From NCBI RefSeq assembly GCF_009876115.1, contig NZ_WWSY01000013.1, positions 1 to 51,825 of the forward strand: 51,825 nucleotides of DNA. The letters are read 5' to 3'. The position numbers and the translations under genes are program-made. This document shows, in pieces, positions 34,319 to 42,614 of the stretch (the first letter of the stretch is position 1; the number at the start of each line of letters is the position of its first letter). Under the pieces are notes generated by a model that was not told the origin of the DNA, did no database searches, and saw only the letters and a list, made by a program, of their open reading frames with translations. The DNA comes from Collinsella aerofaciens. GTDB lineage: Bacteria > Actinomycetota > Coriobacteriia > Coriobacteriales > Coriobacteriaceae.

Positions 34319-35920
34319 CTACGACGCCAGCGTGGCGATGACGGCTTCGTCGCCGGCGTATATGAGGGTGTTGCCATCGGGAATGATCGTTTGGCCGTCG
34401 CGCTTGAGCATCACTACAATAAACGGATGCTTGCCTTGCGGCACATCGCGCAGGCGCTGACCGGCCAGGCGACCGTGGGGCGTCACGGTGACCTCGCGCA
34501 GCGTAACCTCGGCACGCTCTTCGAACGTTGGGGCTGCCATCACCAGAAGGTCGCCTTCCTCGATGACGGTATCGCCGTTGGGCAGTACCGGGTGCGCCCC
34601 GTCGCGCAGCACCAAGACCACGAGCATGTCCGTCGCGCTGCCAATATCGGCGAGCGAGCGTCCGGCAAACGGATGTCCAGCGCCCACCTTGAGCTTTACA
34701 AACGACATGCCGCCCTCGTCGCGGTAGTCGTTAAAGGTGCGGCGTACGTCGCCGGCCGCATCGATCATATCGAGTTTCTTCGCCACCGCCGGCAGTAGCG
34801 AACCCTGCACCACAATGCTCGATACGGCAATCACAAATACCAGGTCAAACAGGTCGTGACCGCCGGGAACGCCGGCTACCACGGCAAAGAGGCCAAAGAC
34901 GACCGAAGCCGCGCCGCGCAAGCCCGCCCAGCTTACGAGTGCAACCTGGCGAGGGTTCGTCTTAAAGGGCACCAGCAGCAGACCGACGGCGATGGGGCGG
35001 CTCACGAAGAGCATAAACGCCATGAGCGCCAGGCCCGGCAGCAGCATCTGCGGCAGGCGTGCGGGCGTTACGAGCAGGCCGAGCAAGAAGAAGATCGTCA
35101 TCTCGGCCATCTCGGTAAGGGTGTCAAAGAAGTGCGCCATCTCGACCTTGCCGGTGATGTCGCTCGCGCCCAGCACAATGCCTGCCAGGTATACGGCCAA
35201 AAAGCCGTTGCCGCCCAGGTAGCTCGGCAGTGCGTAGGCGACGATCGCCACGGCGAACAAAAAGATAGTCTGCGCGCCCTCGGCCGTTGCGTGTGCGCGC
35301 TCAATCAGGCGGCTGGATATCCAGCCGATGGCAAGGCCCAGCCCCACGCCCAGGATGATCTGCTTGGCCAGCAGCACGGGAATGTCGATGTTGCCACCCG
35401 CCGCGAGGGTGGCGAGTACCGCGGTGAGCATGTAGGCGACGGGGTCGTTGGAGCCCGATTCGACCTCGAGCAGCGAGTCGGTGCCGCCCTTTAGCGACAG
35501 GTTGTGCTCGCGCAGCACGCTAAAGACGCTCGCCGCGTCGGTCGACGCCACGACCGAGCCCAGCAGCAGGCCGCCGATCCAGTCGAAGCCCAGTGCGAAG
35601 TGTGCGAACACGCCAGTGATGCCGGCGGTGGTGATAACGCCGAGCGTGCTCAGCAGCACAGCGGGCGCGGCGACGGGTTTGGCACGGTCGATGTTGGTGT
35701 TAAAGCCGCCGTAGAACATGATGAACAGCAGCGCCGTGCTGCAGACGGTTTCGGTGAGCGCGTAGTCGCTAAAGTCGATGTGCGCCGGACCGTTGACGCC
35801 GAGCAGCATGCCGAGCGCAATAAAGATGAGGAGGGTGGGGAAGGGGAGTTTTTTGCCGACGGGTTTGATGGTCAGGCACAAAATGATGACGAGGCCGATA
35901 AAGAGAAGTATCTGGTTCAT
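34319..35920 (-). CDS. K+/H+ antiporter with two RCK_C domains (CPA1, NhaP2/CvrA-like)
   Basis: The 533-aa inner-membrane exchanger has an N-terminal transporter of about 12 helices. The ion-binding helix reads LLGSVVASTDAASVFSVLRE and is followed by LLEVESGSNDPVAYMLTAVL, CPA1 hallmarks. From about residue 395 two TrkA-C (RCK_C) modules follow: FVKLKVGAGHPFAGRSLADI and TVTPHGRLAGQRLRDVPQGK, each followed by strands ending in GD. These probably sense nucleotides or ions. AGGAG lies 12 bases before the ATG at 35920. It converges on the DUF3800 gene and diverges from the phosphatase gene. Confidence 0.9.
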   Translation of the reverse strand: MNQILLFIGLVIILCLTIKPVGKKLPFPTLLIFIALGMLLGVNGPAHIDFSDYALTETVCSTALLFIMFYGGFNTNIDRAKPVAAPAVLLSTLGVITTAGITGVFAHFALGFDWIGGLLLGSVVASTDAASVFSVLREHNLSLKGGTDSLLEVESGSNDPVAYMLTAVLATLAAGGNIDIPVLLAKQIILGVGLGLAIGWISSRLIERAHATAEGAQTIFLFAVAIVAYALPSYLGGNGFLAVYLAGIVLGASDITGKVEMAHFFDTLTEMAEMTIFFLLGLLVTPARLPQMLLPGLALMAFMLFVSRPIAVGLLLVPFKTNPRQVALVSWAGLRGAASVVFGLFAVVAGVPGGHDLFDLVFVIAVSSIVVQGSLLPAVAKKLDMIDAAGDVRRTFNDYRDEGGMSFVKLKVGAGHPFAGRSLADIGSATDMLVVLVLRDGAHPVLPNGDTVIEEGDLLVMAAPTFEERAEVTLREVTVTPHGRLAGQRLRDVPQGKHPFIVVMLKRDGQTIIPDGNTLIYAGDEAVIATLAS

Positions 35921-36173
35921 GGATAGTGTCCGCTCCTGGGTGGTTGGCGTGGCACGGTCAGTTGTCTGCGGTTATTTGTACCCAAAGGTGGTGGGTTTAT
36001 GGGGGCGGATTACGGGCGTGCGCGATATCGTCATAGACGGCTGCCGTCTTTGCCTCTGCTCGGAAACCCTTTCCAGCTTTATTGCAACGGAGTACAATGG
36101 GTAACGTTTAAGTTCAACTTGAAGTTTTAGTTGCGGCGCCGGGCTTAGACCGCAATGCAAGGAGAGGCGTACC

Positions 36174-37013
36174 ATGGCGATCTATGTGACATCTGATGCT
36201 CACGGGCACGTGCGTGCGCTTGACGAGGCCCTGTCTAAGATCTCGTTGACGTCCGACGACACGCTGTACGTGCTGGGCGACATGATCGATCGCGGGCCCG
36301 ATCCGGTCGGCGTTATTAAGCTCGTGCGCTCGCTGCCCAACGCCCACGTGCTCAAGGGCAATCACGAGCAGATCATGCTCGATGCCATCATTGGCCAGGA
36401 CCCGCTCGATGCCGAGACCTGGGATATCAACGGTGGCTGGACGACGAGCGAGCAGCTCAACGACATGGAATTTGAGGCATACGAGGAGCTCGTGCGATGG
36501 ATGGCCGCGCTGCCGCTCTACGCGGTGGCCGAGACCGAGGAGCGCCCGTACCTGCTGGTGCATGCCGGCATCCAGACCGAGGCGGCGCGCGCGTTTTTGC
36601 TTGAGCATGGTGTCGATTGCGGTGACGGCAGGGGAGCGGTCGATGCCGATAGCGAGCTGCTGCGGCAAATGCTCGCCGTGCAGTCGTCCGATGACCTGCT
36701 GTGGATTCGTCACGGCTATTGGGATGCGCCGACGGGACTGCTTTCTGCCGAGGGCGAGGGCCCGGTCGTGGTGAGCGGCCACACGCCCACGGTGTCGCTT
36801 GGGCGCTATTGCGAGGTTGGCGGCCTGGCGGGGCTCGATGAGGAGTCGGGCCGCGGGCAGATTGTGCGCCTGGGTGGCGAGGATACCGCCGGCGTGCCCG
36901 ATCGCATCGACATCGACTGCGCCGCCGCCACCGGCTCCGAGTTCGGTCGCGTGGGCATCCTGCGGCTCGATGATGGGGCGGAGTTCTACGCGAACATCAA
37001 CCCGGGCGAATAA
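36174..37013 (+). CDS. PPP-type metallophosphoesterase (ApaH/PrpE-like)
   Basis: The 279-aa enzyme shows the full PPP motif set: SDAHGH (residues 7-12), LGDMIDRGPDP, LKGNHEQ, LVHAGI and VVSGHTPTV. Such proteins hydrolyse phosphoproteins or dinucleoside polyphosphates with two metal ions; the size and PRGPDP-like context favour an Ap4A-hydrolase or bacterial protein phosphatase role, undecided. AAGGAG precedes ATG 36174. A TACAAT -10 (36093-36098) with TTTCCA 17 bp upstream may be the promoter. A hairpin repeat lies 20 bp after the stop. Confidence 0.88.
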   Translation: MAIYVTSDAHGHVRALDEALSKISLTSDDTLYVLGDMIDRGPDPVGVIKLVRSLPNAHVLKGNHEQIMLDAIIGQDPLDAETWDINGGWTTSEQLNDMEFEAYEELVRWMAALPLYAVAETEERPYLLVHAGIQTEAARAFLLEHGVDCGDGRGAVDADSELLRQMLAVQSSDDLLWIRHGYWDAPTGLLSAEGEGPVVVSGHTPTVSLGRYCEVGGLAGLDEESGRGQIVRLGGEDTAGVPDRIDIDCAAATGSEFGRVGILRLDDGAEFYANINPGE

Positions 37014-37033
37014 TCGGTGCAAGTGGTAGCTAA

Positions 37034-37114
37034 TTTGGGACGGGGCTTTTTTGACTACTCTTGCCCTTCTGCCCGCTAATTGATTTCTCTGGGACGGGGA
37101 TTAAATAATCATTT
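37034..37114. repeat. GGGACGGGG hairpin-family repeat, copy 1 (two half units)
   Basis: TTTGGGACGGGGC...TTTTTTGACTA and, 50 bp on, TCTGGGACGGGGATTAAATAATCAT correspond to the two arms of the repeat at 48163-48243, here in direct orientation rather than inverted. It starts 20 bp after the phosphatase stop and abuts the element at 37128. Confidence 0.7.
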
Positions 37115-37127
37115 GGCTGCCCGCTGG

Positions 37128-37250
37128 CTAAGTGAGTAGACTTTTTTGGAAATGCCGAGCACCCAACATATTTGCCTCAATAAAACCGCAGGTCACAGAC
37201 TTGTGCTCTGTCGGTGTGGTCAGGGATTCGGTAAAAATCTACTCACTTAG
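37128..37250. mobile_element. MITE-like element with 13-bp terminal inverted repeats
   Basis: CTAAGTGAGTAGA at 37128-37140 is perfectly mirrored by TCTACTCACTTAG at 37238-37250, with T-rich DNA just inside each end. The 123-bp element encodes nothing and has an internal hairpin near 37198-37220. No target duplication is clear. It fills most of the otherwise gene-free stretch 37014-37330 between convergent genes. Confidence 0.6.
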
Positions 37251-37330
37251 TTTTACGTAATGCATATTGTCTTCAACGAGACCCCAGCCGGGGCGATTCC
37301 ATCGCAAATTCCGGTGACCGGGGCAGCTAA

Positions 37331-38905
37331 TTAGGCGCCGTAGGGGTTGCGGTCGCGCTCGATGCGCTGGCGGATGTGGGCGTACTCGATTATCAGCAGC
37401 ACCAGGAGTAGGGCCATGATGGCTAGGTAGCTCACCACGGCGCCCATCAGACCCAGCAGCTTAATCAGGATCACCGGCAGCGCCACGCTTACGGCGAAGC
37501 AGATCAGGTAGATCTTGGTGACATCGCCGGCGTGGCGCAACACCGTGATGATGGCGTAGATAAAGTCGATTGCCGCGGTGACGCCGCCGGCGACAACCAT
37601 TAGCAGTGCCAGCGTGCGGTAGCGCTCAAAGTTGAGGCCGTACATAAAGCTCATGATGGGGATGCCGGGGCCTGCCATAAATGCGGCGCACGCTCCGGTA
37701 ATGACCACGATCAGTGCCATAACGGCAACAATAATCAAGTCAAAGCGGCGACGCTTGCGCGGATTCGCCCAAATGCTCGACAGACGTAGGAGCTGCGGTT
37801 TATAGATAAATCCAATGCTCAACAAAATAGCCTGCGCTGGAAAGAACAGTGCATTAAAGTACAGCTGGTATTTGTAGGCCAGTGTGCCTTCCATCACGAA
37901 CTTGGGCATGCTCTCGATGAGGTTGAACAGGAACAGCGCACCAAAGAGCGGGGCGCACTGGATAAACAGGTGACCAGCCTCGCGCAGACTCATACGGCGT
38001 GATTTTTCGGTTTCGAGCAGGGCGAGCGGGGCGGTGACCAGCACGAGCGAGGTAATCGCGGCGATGCCCATGGCCATGGCGGCGATGGGCATGCTGCGCG
38101 TGAGGAACAGTGCCACGCTAAAGACCGCGATGACGCCGACGGATCGTAGCGTTTGGCTCATGCCGGCCAGGTAGAGTTTGTCGGCCTGCTGCAGGCGTCC
38201 CTCGTACACGTCGGCAATGCCGTCGATCACCTTATACAGGTAGACGCCCAGGCCGATTGTGGCCATCTGCGCATCGTAGCCGCGGGCGCTGCTGTATACC
38301 AGGCCGCATGCCAGCGCGAGCGCTCCGCAGATCCAGCGGTTGAGCTGGTAAGAGGCAAAGGACGTCTTTTCGTCGATGTCCGAGACCTGGAAATTGCGCA
38401 CGCCGTAGTTGCACGCGATCATGATGAGCGTGCCGGTGACAAAGGCGATGGAGAATTTGCCAGCCTCCTCGGCGCCCACGAGCTGTGTGGACACGATGGT
38501 GAGCAACGGAAACACCATGCCCCACACGGCGGTGCCCAGGGTATTCCAAAGGTAGTCGCGACGGGTGGCGTGATCTTCGTACTCGGCTTCTTGCGTGGAG
38601 AAGCCGCCGCCGTAGACGGCTCCGAGCAGGCGGTTCCACCAGGCATTGACCATGCGGTGGATGGGGCCGGGCTGGCGATCGCGCTCGCGGCGACGGCGTG
38701 TGGCCTGGCTGCTGTCGGGACCGCCGGCGTTACGCTGGCTTAGCTCTTGGATTCGTGCGAGCTCCTCGGCGGTGTGCGATGCGGGGAACAGGCCGTTCTC
38801 GATGCGTCCGCCCTGCCCGTGCGCCCCGTCCGATACGGTGGGGTCGGCGACGCCATTGCGGCGGGCGATGGCGCGGCGAATGCTATCGATGGGCGTGATG
38901 CTCAA
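37331..38905 (-). CDS. Polysaccharide flippase-type membrane protein (Wzx/MATE-like)
   Basis: The 524-aa protein has about 12-14 hydrophobic helices starting near residue 135 (LWNTLGTAVWGMVFPLLTIV), with LVGAEEAGKFSIAFVTGTL and NYGVRNFQVSDIDEKTSF, typical of the polysaccharide biosynthesis/oligosaccharide flippase family. A 130-residue Arg-rich cytoplasmic N-terminus precedes the helices. The start is taken as TTG 38905, with AAAGGA seven bases upstream; the open frame continues to 39196 but runs through intergenic repeats. Expected role: moving lipid-linked glycans across the membrane for capsule or wall glycan. No glycosyltransferase cluster is adjacent. Confidence 0.75.
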   Translation of the reverse strand: MSITPIDSIRRAIARRNGVADPTVSDGAHGQGGRIENGLFPASHTAEELARIQELSQRNAGGPDSSQATRRRRERDRQPGPIHRMVNAWWNRLLGAVYGGGFSTQEAEYEDHATRRDYLWNTLGTAVWGMVFPLLTIVSTQLVGAEEAGKFSIAFVTGTLIMIACNYGVRNFQVSDIDEKTSFASYQLNRWICGALALACGLVYSSARGYDAQMATIGLGVYLYKVIDGIADVYEGRLQQADKLYLAGMSQTLRSVGVIAVFSVALFLTRSMPIAAMAMGIAAITSLVLVTAPLALLETEKSRRMSLREAGHLFIQCAPLFGALFLFNLIESMPKFVMEGTLAYKYQLYFNALFFPAQAILLSIGFIYKPQLLRLSSIWANPRKRRRFDLIIVAVMALIVVITGACAAFMAGPGIPIMSFMYGLNFERYRTLALLMVVAGGVTAAIDFIYAIITVLRHAGDVTKIYLICFAVSVALPVILIKLLGLMGAVVSYLAIMALLLVLLIIEYAHIRQRIERDRNPYGA

Positions 38906-39013
38906 AGCGGAGTCCTTTCTATTGCTACGCTCTAGTATAGACGCGACGGTGTTCGTTCGTGTTTTTGAACAGGTTGTTCGATAATTTCGGCGGCGCCATT
39001 CAGTAGACGGCAT

Positions 39014-39067
39014 TTGGGGACGTTCCTTATGTGCCGGCACTTTGGGAACGTCCCTAAGTGCCGGCAT
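39014..39067. repeat. GTGCCGGCA/GGGACGTTCC repeat, tandem copy
   Basis: Two adjacent units (GGGACGTTCCTTATGTGCCGGCAC and a variant GGGAACGTCCCTAAGTGCCGGCA) lie between the divergent flippase and pckA genes; the two GTGCCGGCA blocks are direct copies and each is itself palindromic. A single unit recurs at 51702-51724. The rest of 38906-39257 holds the two promoters but no gene. Confidence 0.65.
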
Positions 39068-39257
39068 CCGGGGTCGCTCCTTGGTTGTTGCCTGTTCAAG
39101 AGTGTCCCTAACGACTAGGCCGCTTGCGTGCGATTTTTGACCGTTGGGCGGGCGCTTCGCCCTTGCCGCAAAAACGTTTTTGCATATCGGGTACAACGGG
39201 CTTTACGTGAGTAAAGTGCGCGCTGCGTCCACGTGCCGCGTTTTTAAAGGAGGCCCC

Positions 39258-40928
39258 ATGCCTGGTGTTACCCCTGCAGAAGTTCTGTCCAACTTTGGCA
39301 TTACGCTGGTCGAAGACCCCGCCGAGAATCAGCCCCGCCTGCTGGTTGACCTGCCGGCAGCCGAGCTCGTCGAGCATGCCATCCGCCGCAACGAAGGCCG
39401 CATGGCCTCCAACGGCGCGCTGGTGATCGAGACGGGGGAGCGTACCGGACGTTCGCCCAACGACCGCTTTATCGCCGACACGCCCGACGTGCACGGCAAG
39501 ATCGCCTGGGGCGCCGTCAACCGCCCGCTTTCGATCGAGAGCTACGAGACCATCAAGGCCGGCATCGTCGACTACCTCAACGAGCGCGACGTGTTCGTCA
39601 CCCGCGGCATGGCCGGCGCCGACCGCAACCACACGCGCCGACTGCTCGTCGCCTGCGAGCGCGCCAGCCAGGCACTCTTCATTAAGCAGATGCTCGCCCG
39701 CCCGCTCGCCCGCGAAATCGCGCGCACCGGCGAGCCGGACTTCTGCGTGCTCGCCGCGCCGGGCTACCAGTGCGATCCCGCCATCAAGGGCCTCAACTCC
39801 AGCGCCGCCGTGGTCATCAACTTCCAGGAGCGCGTGATTTTGGTCGCGGGTACCGGCTACTCCGGCGAGATCAAAAAGTCCATCTTCAGCGTCATGAATT
39901 ACCTGCTGCCCGTCGAGGACGACGTGCTGCCCATGCATTGCTCGGCCAGTATGGACCCCGTCACGCACGAGACCGCGGTGTTCTTTGGCCTGTCGGGCAC
40001 CGGCAAGACCACGCTTTCGGCCAACCCCACGCGCCTGCTGATCGGCGACGACGAGCACGGCTGGTCCGACATGGGTATCTTCAACATCGAGGGCGGCTGC
40101 TACGCCAAGTGCGAGGGCTTGGATGCGTTCCACGAGCCCGAGATCTTCAATGCCGTTCGCTTTGGCGCCATCTGCGAAAACGTGGTGCTCGACGAGGGCC
40201 GCAAGCCTAATTACGATGATATTTCGATCACGCACAACACGCGTGTGGCATATCCCGTCGAGCATATCCCCAACGCGTGGACCAAGGGCATGGGCACTAC
40301 CCCGAGCGTCGTGCTGTTTTTGACCTGCGATGCCTTTGGCGTGCTGCCGCCCATCTCGCGCCTGACGGCCGACGCCGCCATGTATCACTTTGTGACGGGC
40401 TTCACCGCCAAGATCCCTGGCACCGAGGTCGGCGTCACCGAGCCCACGCCCACGTTCTCTTCGCTGTTCGGCGAGCCGTTTATGCCGCTCGACCCCATGG
40501 TTTACGCCAAGATGCTTGGCGAGCGCATTGCCGACGGCCGCACGCGCGTGTACCTGGTCAACACCGGCTGGATTGGCGGCGGCTACGGCGTGGGCCATCG
40601 CATCGAGCTGGCCTACACGCGCTCGCTGGTCGCGCGCGCCCTCGACGGCACCATCGAGGACAGCGAGTTCGTGCACGACGACATCTTTAACGTCGACATT
40701 CCCACGACGTGCCACGGCGTGCCCGATGGCATCCTGGTGCCGCGCCAATACTGGCAGAGCACCGCGCGCTATGACGAGGCCGCGCACAACCTGGCGGTGA
40801 TGTTCGAGGAGAACTTCGAGAAGAAGTACTCGCACCTGCCCGAGTCCGTCAAAGCCGCCGGTCCGCACGCTCAAGTACACGCCGACGCCCGTCATCGCGG
40901 CCGCGGCCTGCTGGGACTCCGCCACTAG
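39258..40928 (+). CDS. pckA: Phosphoenolpyruvate carboxykinase (ATP)
   Basis: The 556-aa cytoplasmic enzyme interconverts oxaloacetate and PEP with ATP/ADP. In anaerobes it often runs toward oxaloacetate for succinate formation. The P-loop FFGLSGTGKTTLSAN is near residue 242, the PEPCK signature LIGDDEHGWSD follows, and RTGRSPNDRFI near residue 55 is the oxaloacetate-binding segment. ATG 39258 has AAAGGAGG upstream; the frame is open for 38 more codons but without a ribosome site. The last residues (GPHAQVHADARHRGRGLLGLRH) extend beyond where homologues usually end, probably a loss of an older stop. A hairpin repeat follows the stop by 21 bp. Confidence 0.96.
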   Translation: MPGVTPAEVLSNFGITLVEDPAENQPRLLVDLPAAELVEHAIRRNEGRMASNGALVIETGERTGRSPNDRFIADTPDVHGKIAWGAVNRPLSIESYETIKAGIVDYLNERDVFVTRGMAGADRNHTRRLLVACERASQALFIKQMLARPLAREIARTGEPDFCVLAAPGYQCDPAIKGLNSSAAVVINFQERVILVAGTGYSGEIKKSIFSVMNYLLPVEDDVLPMHCSASMDPVTHETAVFFGLSGTGKTTLSANPTRLLIGDDEHGWSDMGIFNIEGGCYAKCEGLDAFHEPEIFNAVRFGAICENVVLDEGRKPNYDDISITHNTRVAYPVEHIPNAWTKGMGTTPSVVLFLTCDAFGVLPPISRLTADAAMYHFVTGFTAKIPGTEVGVTEPTPTFSSLFGEPFMPLDPMVYAKMLGERIADGRTRVYLVNTGWIGGGYGVGHRIELAYTRSLVARALDGTIEDSEFVHDDIFNVDIPTTCHGVPDGILVPRQYWQSTARYDEAAHNLAVMFEENFEKKYSHLPESVKAAGPHAQVHADARHRGRGLLGLRH

Positions 40929-40948
40929 CTTCGCCGTGAGTCCATATC

Positions 40949-40981
40949 CACCACAAAGGGGACAGGCACCTTTGTGGTGGT
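40949..40981 (-). repeat. Dispersed hairpin repeat, copy 2 of 5 (inverted orientation)
   Basis: CCACCACAAAGG and CCTTTGTGGTGG flank GGACAGGCA, the reverse complement of copies 1 and 3, followed by TTTTG. It lies 21 bp after pckA and probably ends that transcript. Confidence 0.85.
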
Positions 40982-40982
40982 T

Positions 40983-41011
40983 TTGCTCGCGTGGATGACT
41001 CGGGTTACAAT
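40983..41011 (+). promoter_or_regulatory. Promoter of the B3/B4-domain gene
   Basis: TTGCTC (40983-40988), 17 bp and TACAAT (41006-41011). It predicts a transcript start near 41018 and therefore a leader of nearly 140 nt. Confidence 0.5.
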
Positions 41012-41017
41012 ACGCCT

Positions 41018-41155
41018 GACATATCGTCCCCTTCTCCGGATGGGGACAGCGCAAGCGTTCTTGTGACGGCACCGTAGGACTTTGAAGGTGGCCGTTGTAA
41101 GGGCGCTTTTTGTTTAGGCGCCCTCACTCGGGCGCGCACAATGAAGGGAGAGCGT
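41018..41155 (+). promoter_or_regulatory. Long structured leader with mutually exclusive hairpins
   Basis: Hairpins GTCCCC/GGGGAC and ACGGCACC/GGTGGCCGT are followed by three complementary blocks: GGGCGC (41101-41106), GCGCCC (41118-41123) and GGGCGC (41130-41135). The middle block can pair with either neighbour but not both. The second pairing ends just before the ribosome site (GGGAG, 41146-41150). This is the layout of a regulatory leader; no known riboswitch class is recognised. Confidence 0.35.
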
Positions 41156-41875
41156 ATGAAGAGCTTTATTGCCGAGGATTCATTCTGGGAGCTGTTTCCG
41201 CAGGCAGCGGTCGGTGTTGTGGTCGTGGAGGGCATGAAGCCCACGGCTCAGATTCCTCAAGAGGACGTGGATGCGATTGCGGCGTTGCTCGACCGCGCCA
41301 ATATCGATGCGGAGCGTCATCTGACCAGCGACACTATCAGCGAGAACGCACCGGTCAAGGCATGGCGCGAGGCCTATCGTCTGTTCAAGACCAAGAAAGG
41401 CGCGCGCTGCTCGATCGAGAACTTGCTCAAACGCGTGCTCAAAGGCAAGCCGGTGGGCCACATTACGCCCGCGGTGGATATTTACAACACGGTGTCGCTG
41501 ACCTACGCGCTGCCCGTGGGAGGCGAGGATCTGCATGCGATCGAGGGGGACCTTCGCCTGAAGGTGACCGACGGTGGCGATGCGTTCTTGCCGCTTGGCG
41601 AGGAGGCGGACGATCCGACGCTGCCCGGCGAGCTCGCCTACATCGACGATGCAGGCGCCGTGTGCCGCTGCTGGAACTGGCGCGACGGCGTTCGCACGGC
41701 GCTGTCCGATGATTCGGCCGACGCGTTCCTGGCGATTGAGTGCGTGGAGCCCGAGCGGATGGGGGATTGCCAGGCTGCGATCGATCGCTTAGCCGAGCTG
41801 CTTGAGCGCTATCTGGGAGCGACGGTTGTCATTAAGACGCTTGTGACCCGCGACAATCCTTGCGTGGAACTGTAG
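41156..41875 (+). CDS. B3/B4 tRNA-binding-domain protein
   Basis: The 239-aa protein matches the stand-alone B3/B4 domain of phenylalanyl-tRNA synthetase beta chains (NAPVKAWREAYRLFKTKKGA, then SIENLLKRVLKGKPVGHITP followed by VDIYNTVSLTYALPVGGEDL). Such proteins may edit mischarged tRNA, but the role of stand-alone copies is open. ATG 41156 is preferred over 41141 because GGGAGAG precedes it. Its long structured leader is a notable regulatory feature. A hairpin repeat lies 29 bp after the stop. Confidence 0.88.
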   Translation: MKSFIAEDSFWELFPQAAVGVVVVEGMKPTAQIPQEDVDAIAALLDRANIDAERHLTSDTISENAPVKAWREAYRLFKTKKGARCSIENLLKRVLKGKPVGHITPAVDIYNTVSLTYALPVGGEDLHAIEGDLRLKVTDGGDAFLPLGEEADDPTLPGELAYIDDAGAVCRCWNWRDGVRTALSDDSADAFLAIECVEPERMGDCQAAIDRLAELLERYLGATVVIKTLVTRDNPCVEL

Positions 41876-41903
41876 CGGCGCCTAGAACCTATTGATGCCC
41901 CAA

Positions 41904-41938
41904 ACCACCACAAAGGTGCCTGTCCCCTTTGTGGTGGT
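41904..41938 (+). repeat. Dispersed hairpin repeat, copy 3 of 5, followed by a T-run
   Basis: It is identical to copy 1 over the 35-bp unit and continues into TTTTT at 41939-41942 and beyond, so it reads as an intrinsic terminator. It lies 29 bp after the B3/B4 gene. Confidence 0.85.
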
Positions 41939-42045
41939 TTTTATGTTGATGGGTTAACAAATGGGTCGCGTGGAGGCGGCAGTCGCTGAGTGCGGCTAAG
42001 ATGTTTACCCGTTAGCATCATGCAAGCGAAAGGCGGTCGTCTCCC

Positions 42046-42495
42046 ATGCAGCAGAACGACGAGACACGTTTTGAGGATTTTGTCGGACTGATTAGCGGGC
42101 TCTACAAGGAGATTCAGCGTATCAAGACGTCCGAGGGCGCAAGGCTGGGCCTCAAGGGCTCCGACGTTATGTGCCTGTACTACCTGGAGCGCAGCAAGGA
42201 CGGCATGACCGGCGCCGACCTGGCTCGCGTGGCCGGCGTGACGCGCGCTGCCGTTTCGCGCACGTTGGCACACCTGGAAGAGGGCGGCTTTGTCGAGGTT
42301 GATGACTCGGGCGACGCTGCCGTCAAGTACCGCGCCCCGGTTCGCCTGACCACGCTGGGTGGCGAGAGCATGAACGAGGCCGACCGCATCATCCACGAAG
42401 TGCTCGACACCACCGGCAAGGCCATGGGCGTGGAGCAGCGCGAGCAGATGTATGCGTCGCTGCGTACGATTCTCAACACTCTGCGCGAGATCTAA
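42046..42495 (+). CDS. MarR-family transcriptional regulator
   Basis: The 149-aa winged-helix protein has KGSDVMCLYYLERSKDGMTG, then ADLARVAGVTRAAVSRTLAH as the recognition helix-turn-helix, and the beta wing GFVEVDDSGDAAVKYRAPVR. The C-terminal helix would form the dimer interface. The effector is not evident. ATG 42046 has GAAAGG about 12 bases upstream. DegV follows in the same direction after 119 bp. Confidence 0.9.
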   Translation: MQQNDETRFEDFVGLISGLYKEIQRIKTSEGARLGLKGSDVMCLYYLERSKDGMTGADLARVAGVTRAAVSRTLAHLEEGGFVEVDDSGDAAVKYRAPVRLTTLGGESMNEADRIIHEVLDTTGKAMGVEQREQMYASLRTILNTLREI

Positions 42496-42614
42496 GGCCG
42501 CCAAGGCATTTGCTTCCCATTAACAACTGCATCGTCCCGTTTGAGCGCGCATGCCGTGCCGGGGCATTGCTGTCTAAATTCCCTGCACGAGACCTGCGCA
42601 AGAAAGGATTTGTT

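Noticed and set aside
36113..36123. TTCAACTTGAA palindrome before the phosphatase gene
   Set aside because: A perfect short palindrome in a promoter region, but no regulator or longer consensus supports calling it an operator.
38906..39196. N-terminal extension of the flippase by 97 residues
   Set aside because: It would translate intergenic repeats and the pckA promoter region; TTG 38905 has a well-placed AAAGGA.
39108..41072. A 654-codon frame antisense to pckA
   Set aside because: It overlaps a clear PEP carboxykinase and has the same shadow-type composition without recognisable domains.
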